DNA of 37,501 bases from Magnetococcales bacterium (GTDB lineage: Bacteria; Pseudomonadota; Magnetococcia; Magnetococcales; JADGAP01), in assembly GCA_015231965.1 (NCBI GenBank), contig JADGAP010000013.1, forward strand, positions 1 to 37,501, read 5' to 3'. Below are positions 17,096 through 25,559 of the stretch, piece by piece. How positions within the stretch are numbered: the stretch's first letter is position 1; each line of letters opens with the position of its first letter. Made by a program: the position numbers and the translations under genes. The notes below the pieces were generated by a model that did not search any database, was not told the DNA's origin, and saw nothing but the letters and a program-made list of their open reading frames with translations.

Positions 17096-18334
17096 TCACG
17101 GCGGCGGGGACGGGCGGGCCAATCGTTGATAGAGGGCGAGGTAGGCGTCGGCCATGGTTTGCACGGCGTGGTCTCGGGCGATTTTTTCCCGCAGCGCCGC
17201 GCCGCGCCGGGCGGTCTCCCCGGGATGGTCCAGGGCCTGCTGGATGATTTCGGCCCAGGCGGCGGGTTCTTCCGTCGGGACCAGCCACCCCTCCCGTTGA
17301 GGATCCAGCGTCGCCTCGAAGGCGGGGATGCGGGAGGCGATCACCGGCTTGGCCAGCGCCCCCGCTTCCAGCAGGGTGAAGGGCGTCCCCTCGCTGCGGG
17401 AGGGAAAGAGGATCACGGTCGCCCGTTGCATCAGCCAGCGCACCGCCGCATGGGGTTGCTCCCCCAGCAGATGGACCCGCCCCTCCAACCCCTCGCGATG
17501 AATCAACGCCCGCACCTCTTCGACGTGGCGTTTGTAGGCGGTGAATTCGGGAGGCTGGCCCCGGTCGTCGTCGATCACCTTGCCCGCCAACACCAGATGC
17601 AACCCCGGCGGGACGCCATGGGCCAAGGCCCAGGCGCGGATCACGATCTCCTGCCCCTTGACGGGACTGATCCACCCCACCACCAGGGCGAATTCGGGGG
17701 GAATCCCCGCCACCGGATGGGGCGGTTCGGAGGTTTCCAGCGGGACGCCGTTGACGATGAGTCGCGGCGGCGGAAGTTCGGGGGCGATCTCCCCCGCCCG
17801 TTGGACCACTTGAGGAGAGACCCCCGTCCGGGCGTCGGCACCGCGCCAGATACGGGCCAGGGCGCGGGCCTCCCGGGGGGGCTTGAGGTGAAATTTCAGG
17901 GCGTCGGAGCCGTGCAGGGTGATCAGATAGGGCGGTCCTCCCCACCGACGCAACAGGCGGAAATAGTCTTGCCACCCTTGCAGGGTGTGCAGGTGGATCA
18001 CCTCCACCCCTTCCGCTTGAATCATCCGCCGCAGCCGCCAGAACAGGCCGGGAGCCTCCCGCAGCCAGCCCAGCAGCCCCCGCAGCGGTCGCCGCCGGTC
18101 TCGGGGCAGGCGCAAGCGGGCGCGGTAGATGGTGACGGGACCGCGCTGTTCCCGGGTCCACCCCGGCTGATCCCAGGAGGCGGGGGCGAAAATCACCACC
18201 CGGCATGGGCCAGTGCGGCTCCAATGGTCGGTCAGGGTGTGAATCAGGGTGTCGATCCCCCCGCGAATGTCCGGATAGGCCGTGGCGTAGACCATCAACA
18301 CCGTCAGCGGGCGGGGGGGGGGAGGGATTGGCAT
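17096..18334 (-). CDS. Glycosyltransferase family 4-like
   Basis: This 412-residue protein has the GT-B layout. The N-terminal domain carries the glycine-rich loop PDIRGGIDTLIHTL (acceptor side) and VIHLHTLQGW. The C-terminal nucleotide-sugar domain has VVGWISPVKGQ and the EX7E signature SEGTPFTLLEAGALAKPVIA near 325-345. It would transfer a sugar from an NDP- or other activated donor to a cell-surface glycan or lipid at the cytoplasmic face of the membrane. The start has no clear ribosome site. It stands alone upstream of parB, 250 bp away, with no polysaccharide cluster, so the acceptor is unknown. Confidence 0.85.
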   Translation of the reverse strand: MPIPPPPRPLTVLMVYATAYPDIRGGIDTLIHTLTDHWSRTGPCRVVIFAPASWDQPGWTREQRGPVTIYRARLRLPRDRRRPLRGLLGWLREAPGLFWRLRRMIQAEGVEVIHLHTLQGWQDYFRLLRRWGGPPYLITLHGSDALKFHLKPPREARALARIWRGADARTGVSPQVVQRAGEIAPELPPPRLIVNGVPLETSEPPHPVAGIPPEFALVVGWISPVKGQEIVIRAWALAHGVPPGLHLVLAGKVIDDDRGQPPEFTAYKRHVEEVRALIHREGLEGRVHLLGEQPHAAVRWLMQRATVILFPSRSEGTPFTLLEAGALAKPVIASRIPAFEATLDPQREGWLVPTEEPAAWAEIIQQALDHPGETARRGAALREKIARDHAVQTMADAYLALYQRLARPSPPP

Positions 18335-18448
18335 GAGAATGAGGGCGTTCCGGCGATGGGGGGGAGGGGGGAAGAGGGTGCGCCCCTTCGAGGCGATTGC
18401 ACAACGCCTCCGGGCGGGAAGTCAATGGTTGTTTTTTGTGTCGGTCGA

Positions 18449-18535
18449 GTCAACCGGTTTCTTCCGAAGGCTTCAGGTCGAGGTTTGTTTTCGCTGTTTC
18501 TGCCTGGTTTCCCGGCAGCGCCACCTGATTTCGAC
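18449..18535 (+). repeat. Repeat family C, copy 1
   Basis: The stretch GAGTCAACCGGTTTCTTCCG...GCTTCAGGTCGAGG...CCTGGTTTCCCGGCAG recurs with a few changes at 20793-20870. There it runs directly into a family A copy, so C may be the upstream part of a larger composite. Confidence 0.6.
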
Positions 18536-18540
18536 CCTAC

Positions 18541-18600
18541 CCCCGTTGTCCCCGGCCCCTCCCAGAACCGTGCTGCGCAATTTGCACACGCGGCTCCTCA
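18541..18600 (-). other. Possible relic of a group II intron RNA
   Basis: On the minus strand the sequence has GAGGAGCCGCGTGTGC, a short AAATT loop, GCGCAGCACGGTTCTGG, then GAGGGGCCGGGGACAACGG. The AGCCG...CGGTTCT hairpin followed by a G-rich stretch resembles a conserved segment of bacterial group II introns. No reverse transcriptase frame and no intron ends are seen. This is pattern memory only. Confidence 0.25.
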
Positions 18601-18718
18601 TGAGTCCCCCGCAAAAAGGGGCCAATCTTCGCTCCACGGCGATGGCAACTGACTGATTTCGCGATGAACATCCAGGATGCTCCATGGTAGGTTTTTGACT
18701 TCTTGCGGGGGACTCATG
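18599..18718. repeat. 16-bp perfect inverted repeat with 88-bp interior
   Basis: CATGAGTCCCCCGCAA (18599-18614) is exactly inverted at 18703-18718. The interior is not recognisably coding. The left arm abuts the intron-like hairpin. Confidence 0.7.
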
Positions 18719-18986
18719 TTGGGGAGAGCGGAGAGGCGCGTCTCGGGGGAAGGAGAAAGGCCTATAATTAACAATTCGTAAGTGTTAAAAAATGGCGCGA
18801 ACAACCCTGGCTGGAGGCCTTCTCCGATTCCCCCTAGCCTGCGGTTTGACGGAGTTCCCCCCTGGGGGACCATCGCCGTCCTTTGAAAGGGAGGATTCGG
18901 GAGTTCCCGATCCGCCCTTTCGCCCATCCCTTGGCGATGCGGGACCACTTGTTAAACGTTTTAAGCATTTACAACGGTTTATGCCA

Positions 18987-19145
18987 TTACATCGCGGTCA
19001 GGATAAACTGGATGGTGTGGGGCAGCACGGTCAGGGCCGTGACGAACATCACCACCATGGAAGCCACCACGATGTTGCGCACCACGTAAAGCAGCACCGG
19101 GTTGGGACCTTCGGGACTGACATATCGACTGGGAACTTCCGGCAT
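18987..19145 (-). CDS. Small single-pass membrane protein
   Basis: This 52-residue protein has a hydrophilic N-terminus (MPEVPSRYVSPEGPNP) and one long hydrophobic segment from about residue 18 to 47. It ends shortly after, so most of the protein is a membrane helix. The ATG at 19145 has AGGAGAG at proper distance; a longer frame to 19205 lacks such a site. I do not recognise the family. Small proteins of this kind often stabilise respiratory or transport complexes, but no partner gene adjoins it. Confidence 0.55.
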   Translation of the reverse strand: MPEVPSRYVSPEGPNPVLLYVVRNIVVASMVVMFVTALTVLPHTIQFILTAM

Positions 19146-19307
19146 CGGTCTCTCCTCTTGTATAGTGTGGGGTGTACGTTTGGGATGGGGCGGATCGAAG
19201 GACATTTTAAAATTTGTAAAATGTCCCCTGATCTACATTAAACATCGCTACCGCAGTGCAGCAATTGTTAACTATCCGGGGGTTGCTTGTAAACAGAAGA
19301 TTTTTTA

Positions 19308-19895
19308 ATGGACACATACACAGGATTTCACCACTTGGCCTTCGTCACTGGCGACATGGAACGGACCGTGCGGTTTTGGCGGGATCTGCTGGGGATGCGC
19401 TTGGTCTACGCCTCGGGACGCCCGGGCTATCGGCAATATTTTTTTTCCGTCTCCGACCGGGACTTCGTCTCGTTCTTCGAATGGCCGGAGGCGCGTCGGG
19501 TGGCGTACCGGCGGCACGGCTCCCCGGCGACGGGGCCCATGACCTTTGATCATGTGAGCATCGGGGTGGCGGACCGGGAGGCGCTGTATCGCGTCTCCGA
19601 CCTGCTGGCGGCGGCGGACATGCCGGTCTCCGACGTGGTGGACCACGGATTCGTCCTGTCGGTCTACACCTACGATCCCAACGGCATCCCACTGGAGTTC
19701 ACCTGCAACGCGCCGGGGATTGACATCCACCGTCAACCGATGTTCGATGACCCCGACGGCCCCCCCAGCGTCCACGAGGGGCCGGATCCGATTCCAGACC
19801 GCTGGCCGGAGCCGGAACCCTTGCCCGATGACGAGCGGGTCACCATTCTGGGTGAGGGGTGGGAGCATTTTTCCTCACCGCCCGACGACCGTTGA
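19308..19895 (+). CDS. VOC (glyoxalase/dioxygenase superfamily) protein
   Basis: This 195-residue protein has two beta-alpha-beta-beta-beta modules. Each begins with the typical start (FHHLAFVTGDMERTVRFWRD; MTFDHVSIGVADREALY). Metal ligands are probably H8 or H9, H82 and E130 (IPLEFT). The YTYDPNGIPLEF strand is typical of metal-binding VOC enzymes such as ring-cleavage dioxygenases or glyoxalases. The last 55 residues are Pro/Asp-rich and without known domain. The substrate cannot be told. It precedes a GT2 gene by about 30 bp on the same strand and may be co-transcribed with it. Confidence 0.8.
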   Translation: MDTYTGFHHLAFVTGDMERTVRFWRDLLGMRLVYASGRPGYRQYFFSVSDRDFVSFFEWPEARRVAYRRHGSPATGPMTFDHVSIGVADREALYRVSDLLAAADMPVSDVVDHGFVLSVYTYDPNGIPLEFTCNAPGIDIHRQPMFDDPDGPPSVHEGPDPIPDRWPEPEPLPDDERVTILGEGWEHFSSPPDDR

Positions 19896-19925
19896 TGATC
19901 CCCGAGGAACGAAGGAGTGATGCGC

Positions 19926-20750
19926 ATGAATTCACCGTTAGATCCGGGCCATCCGCCCCTCTATCGCTGCCATTGGCAAGAGGGAGGGCGCGCGGCGGCG
20001 GCGCAGGAGGCGACGGAAAACTCGGTGTCGTTCATCGTGCCAGCGCTGAATGAGGAGCAGAACATCGGACCCACGATGCAATCCATTTTGCGCACGGTGG
20101 AACAGGCGGGGCTGGACGATTATCAAATCGTGATGGTCAACGACGGCAGCGTCGACGGCACCGGAACGGTGATGAAGCGGCTGGCGGCGGAGGATCCCCT
20201 GCATCGGATTTACGTGGAAAATCGGGTCAATCTGGGGCTGGGGGGGGCGTTCAAGGCGGGGGTGGCGGCGGCCAACCGCCACTGGGCGATGTTGATCCCG
20301 GGGGATGATTCCCATCCGCCGGAGGGCATTTTACCCATTCTGGCGCAGCGCGGCCCCTGGGAGATGGTGATTCCCTACGTCACCAACACCGAGGCGCGCC
20401 CCTGGGAGCGGCGGGTCATCTCCCGCATTTACACCGCCCTGTTCAATGGCTTGGGGCGGGTCAGCGTTCCCTACTTCAACGGATTGATCCTCTATCGTCG
20501 GGATCTGCTGCAAGCGGTGGGCATCGAAACCGACAGCTACGCCTTTCAGGCCGAGGCGTTGATCAAGCTGATTCATCAGGGGCGGCGTTTCACCACGTTG
20601 GGCGTGGTGATCAGTGGACGCCAGCACGGTCGATCCAAGGCGTTCAACTGGCGCAATTTGTGGCAGATCGGACAAACGTTGTGGCGGGTGTGGAACATCT
20701 CCCGCCGCGCCGCCCGGAGCCAGGAACGCCAGGAAGGGCTCCACGCCTAG
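19926..20750 (+). CDS. Family 2 glycosyltransferase (DPM1-like)
   Basis: This GT-A fold protein of 274 residues resembles dolichol-phosphate mannose synthase-type enzymes, which use nucleotide sugars on lipid or protein acceptors. Motifs are SFIVPALNEEQNI, IVMVNDGSVDGT, NLGLGGAFKAGVAAA and the DXD-like PGDDSHPP. No C-terminal membrane helices follow, so it is the catalytic part only. The ATG at 19926 is 8 bases after GGAG; GTG 19917 and ATG 19920 overlap or nearly touch the site. The first 30 residues before the fold are not conserved-looking. Confidence 0.82.
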   Translation: MNSPLDPGHPPLYRCHWQEGGRAAAAQEATENSVSFIVPALNEEQNIGPTMQSILRTVEQAGLDDYQIVMVNDGSVDGTGTVMKRLAAEDPLHRIYVENRVNLGLGGAFKAGVAAANRHWAMLIPGDDSHPPEGILPILAQRGPWEMVIPYVTNTEARPWERRVISRIYTALFNGLGRVSVPYFNGLILYRRDLLQAVGIETDSYAFQAEALIKLIHQGRRFTTLGVVISGRQHGRSKAFNWRNLWQIGQTLWRVWNISRRAARSQERQEGLHA

Positions 20751-20792
20751 CCGCGCCCAGGGACCGGGGGCTCAAAGCCCGCCCCTGGGTCG

Positions 20793-21020
20793 AGTCGACC
20801 GGATTTTTTGGAATGCTTCAGGTCGGGGTGAGTTTTCTCTGTTTCGGCCTGGTTTCCCGGCAGTGCCATAGCGCGACATGGCCGCAACCAAAGGGTCGAG
20901 TTCCGTGAAAATCGGGTTGCCTGCGGCAACGGAAGGCGCGTTGCGCGACGAATGTGCAGGATGGCACATTCGGACTCACGAAGTGAGCCCGCAGGGTGAG
21001 GACCATGGATGGCCCGAATC
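20793..21020 (+). repeat. Composite repeat: family C copy 2 joined to family A copy 4 (partial)
   Basis: Positions 20793-20870 match family C. From 20866 (CCATAGCGCGACATGGCCGC) the order follows family A: GTTGCC-TGC-GGCAAC, GCGCGTTGCGC, and the stem CGAATGTGC/GCACATTCG in place of copy 1's CGAAGCGGCA/TGCCGCTTCG. The right part of family A is lacking. A family B element follows within 30 bp. Confidence 0.65.
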
Positions 21021-21049
21021 AACCCGGATTGCCCATTAGAGATGATAGA

Positions 21050-21335
21050 TGTTATTGTTGCCATCCCATTTAAACATTGCACCTGTCGTCAAGCGACGCC
21101 TGGGTTATGCAACCAACTCCTCCACCATGAAAACGTCCTTCCCCCGAAGGCGGGAATCCAGGGGCGGGGGAGGGAAATGCAGCGATCGTTACGAGGAACC
21201 AAGCCCCGCTTCCGTTTGTTTTTAGGGAGCCATTCCCCTATCGGCTTTCCTGGATTCCCGCTTTCGCGGGAATGACGAGGGTAAATTCTTTAGTTGGAAA
21301 TGTGCGAAACTTATTTGGAATGGCTATAGTATACC
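21050..21335. repeat. MITE-like repeat family B, inverted pair
   Basis: The left arm runs GCCATCCCATTTAAAC, ATTGCACCTGTCGTCAAGCG, GGTTATGCAACCAACT, GAAAACGTCC and CGGGAATCCAGG. The right arm is an inverted, shortened version: CTGGATTCCCGCTTTCGCGG..., then TTGGAAATGTGCGAAA, then GGAATGGCTATAGTAT. The interior of about 80 bp has no gene. The rest of the gap up to 21476 holds nothing recognisable. Confidence 0.6.
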
Positions 21336-21476
21336 GTCATTCAGGCCATTCAAAACAAGTAGGCGCTCTCCCCGGAGGGCAACCTCATGCAGATGGGGCC
21401 GCAGTGGGAGGTTCGCTCTCCCCGTTCGGTTGCCATTGTTTCGACGGAGGATGACATGGCGTGAGGTTCTGCGGCG

Positions 21477-23450
21477 TCAGCGTCCGCGGGTCTCTTCCAG
21501 CCTTTTTTGCACCACGGATTCGATGACGGCGGCGGCGTGGTCGTAGGTTTGGCCTTGGGCGATGGCCGCGGGGTCGGCTTGCGGGGCGCGACCGAGGCAG
21601 GCCCGCAGCGACTCCGGGCTGTTGAACCAGAGGGCGTGATCGTCCCAGTGGGGCGGGGCGGCCAGGGGGCGGCAGTCGTAGACCACGGGAATGCAGCCGC
21701 AGGCGGCGACCTCCATCATCCGCTGGCTTTGCAGGTCGAAGGGGTGGGGGACCAGGGCGTAGCGGGCCCGCTGATAAATTTGCGCGACGGCGGCCCCGTG
21801 GGGGGCGATCCCCTGGTGAAAGGGGCGGACCAGGGGATCCCGTTCCCAGGTGTGACCGTGAATCTCCACCTCGACGCCGTCGCGGCATTGGCAGAGCCAG
21901 CGCGTCGTCACATCCCGCACCACGTAATGCAGGGTCTGCCAAAAGGCGACGTCCCAGGCCACGTCCAACGCCTTGGCCAGATCCTGGAGAACTTCCCGGG
22001 TGAGGGGGAGTCCCTGGTTCATCCGTTGGGTGAGACGGAGGGCCAACTGCCGGGTGGCGGGGGTCATGGTTTGGTGGGCGTAGGAGCCTCCCACCAGCGC
22101 CACCCGGTTGGCGCGGGGAGGAGCGTCCGGCGGCGGCGGGCGAAAAATGGTCGGGTCGATGCAGGATCCCAGGCGATGGATCTCCCGGGCGCCGAGGTCG
22201 CGAAGGTAGGGGTCCAGTTCGGGGACCAGGGAGAGGGCGATGTCCCGGGGGCGCCAGGGGATGGGCTGGCGGGCGGTGAGGGGGTGGAGGATATCCTGCC
22301 ACCAAGTGACCAGCACGACCTCGGGATGAAGCCATTGGTTGTACATGCGATTGATCGACAGCACCACGTGGGGATTGCAGGCGTGTTGCTGTTGGACCCA
22401 ATCGTAGGCGTCGAATTTTTCCTCCTCCCGGGCTTCCATGGCCAGCCAAACCTCATGTCCGCGACGGCGCAGCGCCTGGGCCAAATTTTCCAGGGTGTAG
22501 CGGGAGACGTTGGTGTGGCGGGAGGTGGGGAGAAAAAAACGCCAGGGGGGACCAGTCCCCTCGAAGCGCGGGGTGGTCTGCTGGAGGGCGTGGGTGATCA
22601 GGGGGTAGCGTTTCATTCGTCCTTGCGCGGCCCCGTCGAGCAGGCGCGCCCAGCGCATCGCCTCGTCAAAGGCCGTCTCGTCGGCGGGGGGAAAGACGAT
22701 GGCCCGGGGGCGACGCCAGCGGGTGTGGAGAAAAAAATCAGCCGCCGCCTGGGGTTCCGGGGGAACGGCGATGAGCTGGGGGGGATCGCCGGGCTGGGCG
22801 GGGCCGGGATGAAAACAGAGCCGGGGCTGGAACACCCCCAGGTTGAGGGGAATGAGCCGGGCCTCCCGGGCTTCCCGGCGGGCGGCGGCGGAATCGAGAA
22901 AGAAGAGATCCCAATCGCCGGGCAGGGCGGCGGGGTCCGGGGAGGGGGGGGCGTTGCGCCAGCGGCAGACGGCGGCCAGGACGGGGGATCCGGCGGCGTC
23001 GGCGACCTGGGCCAGCAGGGCGAGGGTTTCCCGATGGGGGCGGGGTTCCTGTTCCAGGGCAGTACACAGGGGGTCCAGGGCCTCCCGGGGGCGCTTGGCG
23101 TGGAGCAACAGCAGGGCCAGGAGTCGCCGGGCGGCGTGATATTGCGGATCGAGCAGCAGGGCGGACTCGGCCAGGGACAGCGCCTCGACGGTCTGGCCCC
23201 AGGAGGCCAGCAGCGCCGCCAGTCTCAGATAACCCTCGGCGTTTTCCGGATGGGTCAGGATCGCCTGCCGCAGGGAGGCCTCGGGATTCGCCTCGGGGGA
23301 GGGCGCGGGCGTCTCGGCGGGGCGGGGTCGGGGGGCGGCGGCGGCGAAGGGGGCACCGGGGCGCGGAATCCCGCCCCATCCCGGACCGCTCCAACCGGTG
23401 GAGAGGAGAACGCCCCCTTGAAGGATCTGGCCCCGCGCTTTTTTTCTCAC
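21477..23450 (-). CDS. TPR-containing glycosyltransferase (CgeB/GT1-like C-terminus)
   Basis: This 657-residue protein begins with a Pro/Ala-rich segment. Tetratricopeptide-like helices follow at about 55-165 (AEGYLRLAALLASWGQTVEA; HAARRLLALLLLHAKRPREA). The C-terminal half is a GT-B-like glycosyltransferase: RHTNVSRYTLENLAQALRRR, VVLVTWWQDI and VALVGGSYAH, and near the end VPHPFDLQSQRMMEVAACGC, which is typical of the Glyco_trans_1_2 C-terminal domain. It probably glycosylates a protein or surface polymer, with the TPR part binding partner protein. The GTG start at 23450 is supported by GGAGGG six bases upstream; an ATG 4 bp upstream is out of frame. No operon partner adjoins. Confidence 0.75.
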   Translation of the reverse strand: MRKKARGQILQGGVLLSTGWSGPGWGGIPRPGAPFAAAAPRPRPAETPAPSPEANPEASLRQAILTHPENAEGYLRLAALLASWGQTVEALSLAESALLLDPQYHAARRLLALLLLHAKRPREALDPLCTALEQEPRPHRETLALLAQVADAAGSPVLAAVCRWRNAPPSPDPAALPGDWDLFFLDSAAARREAREARLIPLNLGVFQPRLCFHPGPAQPGDPPQLIAVPPEPQAAADFFLHTRWRRPRAIVFPPADETAFDEAMRWARLLDGAAQGRMKRYPLITHALQQTTPRFEGTGPPWRFFLPTSRHTNVSRYTLENLAQALRRRGHEVWLAMEAREEEKFDAYDWVQQQHACNPHVVLSINRMYNQWLHPEVVLVTWWQDILHPLTARQPIPWRPRDIALSLVPELDPYLRDLGAREIHRLGSCIDPTIFRPPPPDAPPRANRVALVGGSYAHQTMTPATRQLALRLTQRMNQGLPLTREVLQDLAKALDVAWDVAFWQTLHYVVRDVTTRWLCQCRDGVEVEIHGHTWERDPLVRPFHQGIAPHGAAVAQIYQRARYALVPHPFDLQSQRMMEVAACGCIPVVYDCRPLAAPPHWDDHALWFNSPESLRACLGRAPQADPAAIAQGQTYDHAAAVIESVVQKRLEETRGR

Positions 23451-23566
23451 GCCATCCCTCCCCGAGGGTTTTTACGCCAGGAACGATCCGGCACGACCCT
23501 GGCCATGATTTCGCTTTCAAAATGGCGCATGACCTCAAGCGGCGTCAGGGGTGCCATTAAATATTT

Positions 23567-23922
23567 CAAACTGTTTGCTATTCCATTTTAAAATTGCTCA
23601 TGTCGTCCAACGGCGTCTGGGGGTGCAACCAACTTTAATAACGACGGAAACGTCCTTCCCGCCCCCGATTTAAGCATTCGAGGGCAGGCTGCAGCGGGAA
23701 TCCAGTGACTTTGAGAACCATAGGGCGCGTAATATGTCTGTATCGCCATGATTTCGTAGTCGCTTGATGTGTCATTGCTCGTGTCCCAGACACCTTAAAA
23801 GCCGCTGGATTCCCGCCTTCGCGGGAATGACGTTTTCGTCGTTATAAATGTGGTTGCACCCCCAGGCGTCGTTTGACCTGATGTGCAATTCCGAACTGGA
23901 ACTACTCTACCACGCCGCCGCC
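23567..23922. repeat. MITE-like repeat family B, complete inverted pair
   Basis: Two arms face each other. The left (23567-23702) has CCATTTTAAAATTGCTCATG, GGTGCAACCAACT, ACGACGGAAACGTCC and GGGAATCCAG. The right (23805-23922) has CTGGATTCCCGCCTTCGCGG, GACGTTTTCGTCGTT, GTGGTTGCACC and GATGTGCAATTCC in inverted order. About 100 bp lie between with no coding signal. This is the best-preserved example in the window. The remaining gap to 24079 contains only the terminator below. Confidence 0.7.
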
Positions 23923-23992
23923 GCCGAATCCACGGAATGCGCCTGGCCCCCTAGGGCTCCGTCGGTGGTCTGGGGATCGGAGCGTTATGGAC

Positions 23993-24019
23993 AAAAAAAA
24001 GGAGGCCGGGGGGCCTCCT
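23993..24019 (-). terminator. Rho-independent terminator of the lipoprotein gene
   Basis: On the minus strand AGGAGGCC-CCCC-GGCCTCC is followed by eight T. It lies 60 bp beyond the lipoprotein stop. Confidence 0.85.
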
Positions 24020-24078
24020 GGATTCGTTAACATCTCAAGTCAGTCCGACGCACTACCGGACGATTAAACACATGCTTA

Positions 24079-25395
24079 TTAGGGAACCACTGGGGTAGGG
24101 TTTGCGGTGGCTTGATCTTCAGCAGCTTTAATTTTGGCTGCTTCATCCTTATTCTTGATGGCATCATCCTGCGCCGTTGATGCCGGACCCGTGGTGCATT
24201 GGTCAAGTTTTTCCGCGAGTGAAATATCTGGCGACCGGAAATTTACCGAGCTGCGAGAGTGCTGTTTCAGACGAGATATTTGGCTTGTGGATTCAACAGC
24301 CCCCTTTTCCTTGACAGCAGCATCCGCCGCCCTACTGAGTTCAAGGGCTTTTTGGTAAGATGCTTGTGCGGATTCGTAAGCCGCTTCCGCTTTTTTTCTA
24401 TTATCTTCGGCTTTGTTCGCGGTTTCTTGCGCGGTTGGGTCGTTTAGCGCCTTGTCCGTAGCATATTTTGCAGCGTTGTTTTTATCTTGTAGATCGTTAT
24501 AAGCCGCCTCCCTGGATAGCTTTGAGTTAATCAACGCCCGGTTTGCGTCATCAGCGGCTGAGGCTGTAAAATCTCGTACCGTGTCGTCCACCATATACCG
24601 AATCCGTTCAGCGCGCTTTTTGAAATTCTCATAATCCAGCGTTGTACCATAAACTGCAATCCTGATTTCGCCATACGCACGGTCAATGGCGTTCATTATC
24701 TGAGTGGCTTCTATGAGTGAGAATTTATCGTCATATTCCGCACGATAATTGGGAACATTTAAGTCACATTCATTCTTTCCTGAACTATTAGAACACGCTG
24801 GGTGCTGAAGCACGGTTTGTTCAATGCAGTCAAAAAGCCATCGCCCTTCATGAAGATCGTTGACCAATCCAATTGGAACCCAGTTTTGTCCTGCACCCAG
24901 GGATGAGGCACCCACGAGCGCAGATCCTGCCACAAGATCCTTTCCAACCTCGAAAATCAATCCAGCACTGGCCCCAGCAAAACCAAGAAAGGTTGCTGGA
25001 CCCAAATATTTTTCCCCCCATTTACCGATCCGGCGAGTCTTTTCAGACAGTCCGTCCTTTTCTCTTAAGACCATTCCAACAACATGGGCTCTTGTAATAC
25101 TATTCGAATTTTCTGTGCCGCAAGCTTTATTCTCATTTTCGATACGCTGAGAGTTCCATTGAGCATCACCTGCCGTAAGATCTTCAAATCCTTTACCAAA
25201 GAAGGCTCTATTCCGGATCTTCTCAAGATAATCTTTTCCGGAGAGGCTCATGCGATTAAAATCATATGCCTCCGATGATTCATCGCCAGCTTTATTTGGA
25301 TATCCCCATCCAGGTTTGAGATTCCTTGCGCACCCGCTCGCCAGCAACGCGGCGACGCCCAGCAAGGTGATGGCGACAAGTTTACGAGAAGCCAT
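24079..25395 (-). CDS. Lipoprotein of unknown function with coiled-coil C-terminal region
   Basis: The 438-residue product starts MASRKLVAITLLGVAALLAS and has a lipobox ending at C22, followed by Ala. This predicts a lipid anchor and outer-membrane sorting. The middle part contains a hydrophobic, Gly/Ala-rich stretch (about 135-170, LGPATFLGFAGASAGLIFEV) that could enter the membrane, and two probable disulphide cysteines near CIEQTVLQHPACSNSSGKNE. Residues about 270-365 are Ala/Lys/Glu/Asp-rich helices typical of coiled coil. GGGGGAG precedes the ATG at 25395. Base composition is clearly lower in GC than the neighbours. I do not recognise the family. Confidence 0.75.
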   Translation of the reverse strand: MASRKLVAITLLGVAALLASGCARNLKPGWGYPNKAGDESSEAYDFNRMSLSGKDYLEKIRNRAFFGKGFEDLTAGDAQWNSQRIENENKACGTENSNSITRAHVVGMVLREKDGLSEKTRRIGKWGEKYLGPATFLGFAGASAGLIFEVGKDLVAGSALVGASSLGAGQNWVPIGLVNDLHEGRWLFDCIEQTVLQHPACSNSSGKNECDLNVPNYRAEYDDKFSLIEATQIMNAIDRAYGEIRIAVYGTTLDYENFKKRAERIRYMVDDTVRDFTASAADDANRALINSKLSREAAYNDLQDKNNAAKYATDKALNDPTAQETANKAEDNRKKAEAAYESAQASYQKALELSRAADAAVKEKGAVESTSQISRLKQHSRSSVNFRSPDISLAEKLDQCTTGPASTAQDDAIKNKDEAAKIKAAEDQATANPTPVVP

Positions 25396-25486
25396 TGTAA
25401 ATCTCCCCCTCAAGATGGTTGGTGAACGGCGCTCTTCGGCGCATGACTAGTGTAGATTTATAAAAGATCCAAGCGAATATTTTATG

Positions 25487-25505
25487 ATGCCATACAGGAT
25501 GGCAT
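25487..25505. promoter_or_regulatory. Palindrome upstream of the lipoprotein gene
   Basis: ATGCCAT-ACAGG-ATGGCAT is a perfect 7-bp inverted repeat, about 90 bp upstream of the lipoprotein start. It lies in an AT-rich spacer and may be an operator. No regulator is nearby. Confidence 0.4.
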
Positions 25506-25538
25506 ATAAAAATATCTTCCTTGGGCTTGCCGCAAATC

Positions 25539-25559
25539 ATCCATGACAATTTCATGGAT
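25539..25559. promoter_or_regulatory. Second palindrome upstream of the lipoprotein gene
   Basis: ATCCATGA-CAATT-TCATGGAT is a perfect 8-bp inverted repeat with a 5-base centre, 33 bp beyond the first palindrome. Similar arm length and spacing suggest either two operators or hairpins. The rest of the spacer to 25770 shows nothing else. Confidence 0.4.

Noticed and set aside
16953-18425. Two long frames (490 and 554 codons) over the GT4 gene
   Set aside because: Both are Pro/Arg/Gly-rich without motifs, while the third frame contains the EX7E glycosyltransferase signature.
21507-23591. A 694-codon plus-strand open frame across the TPR-glycosyltransferase
   Set aside because: The translation is Gly-rich and lacks domains. 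The minus strand carries recognisable TPR and glycosyltransferase motifs.
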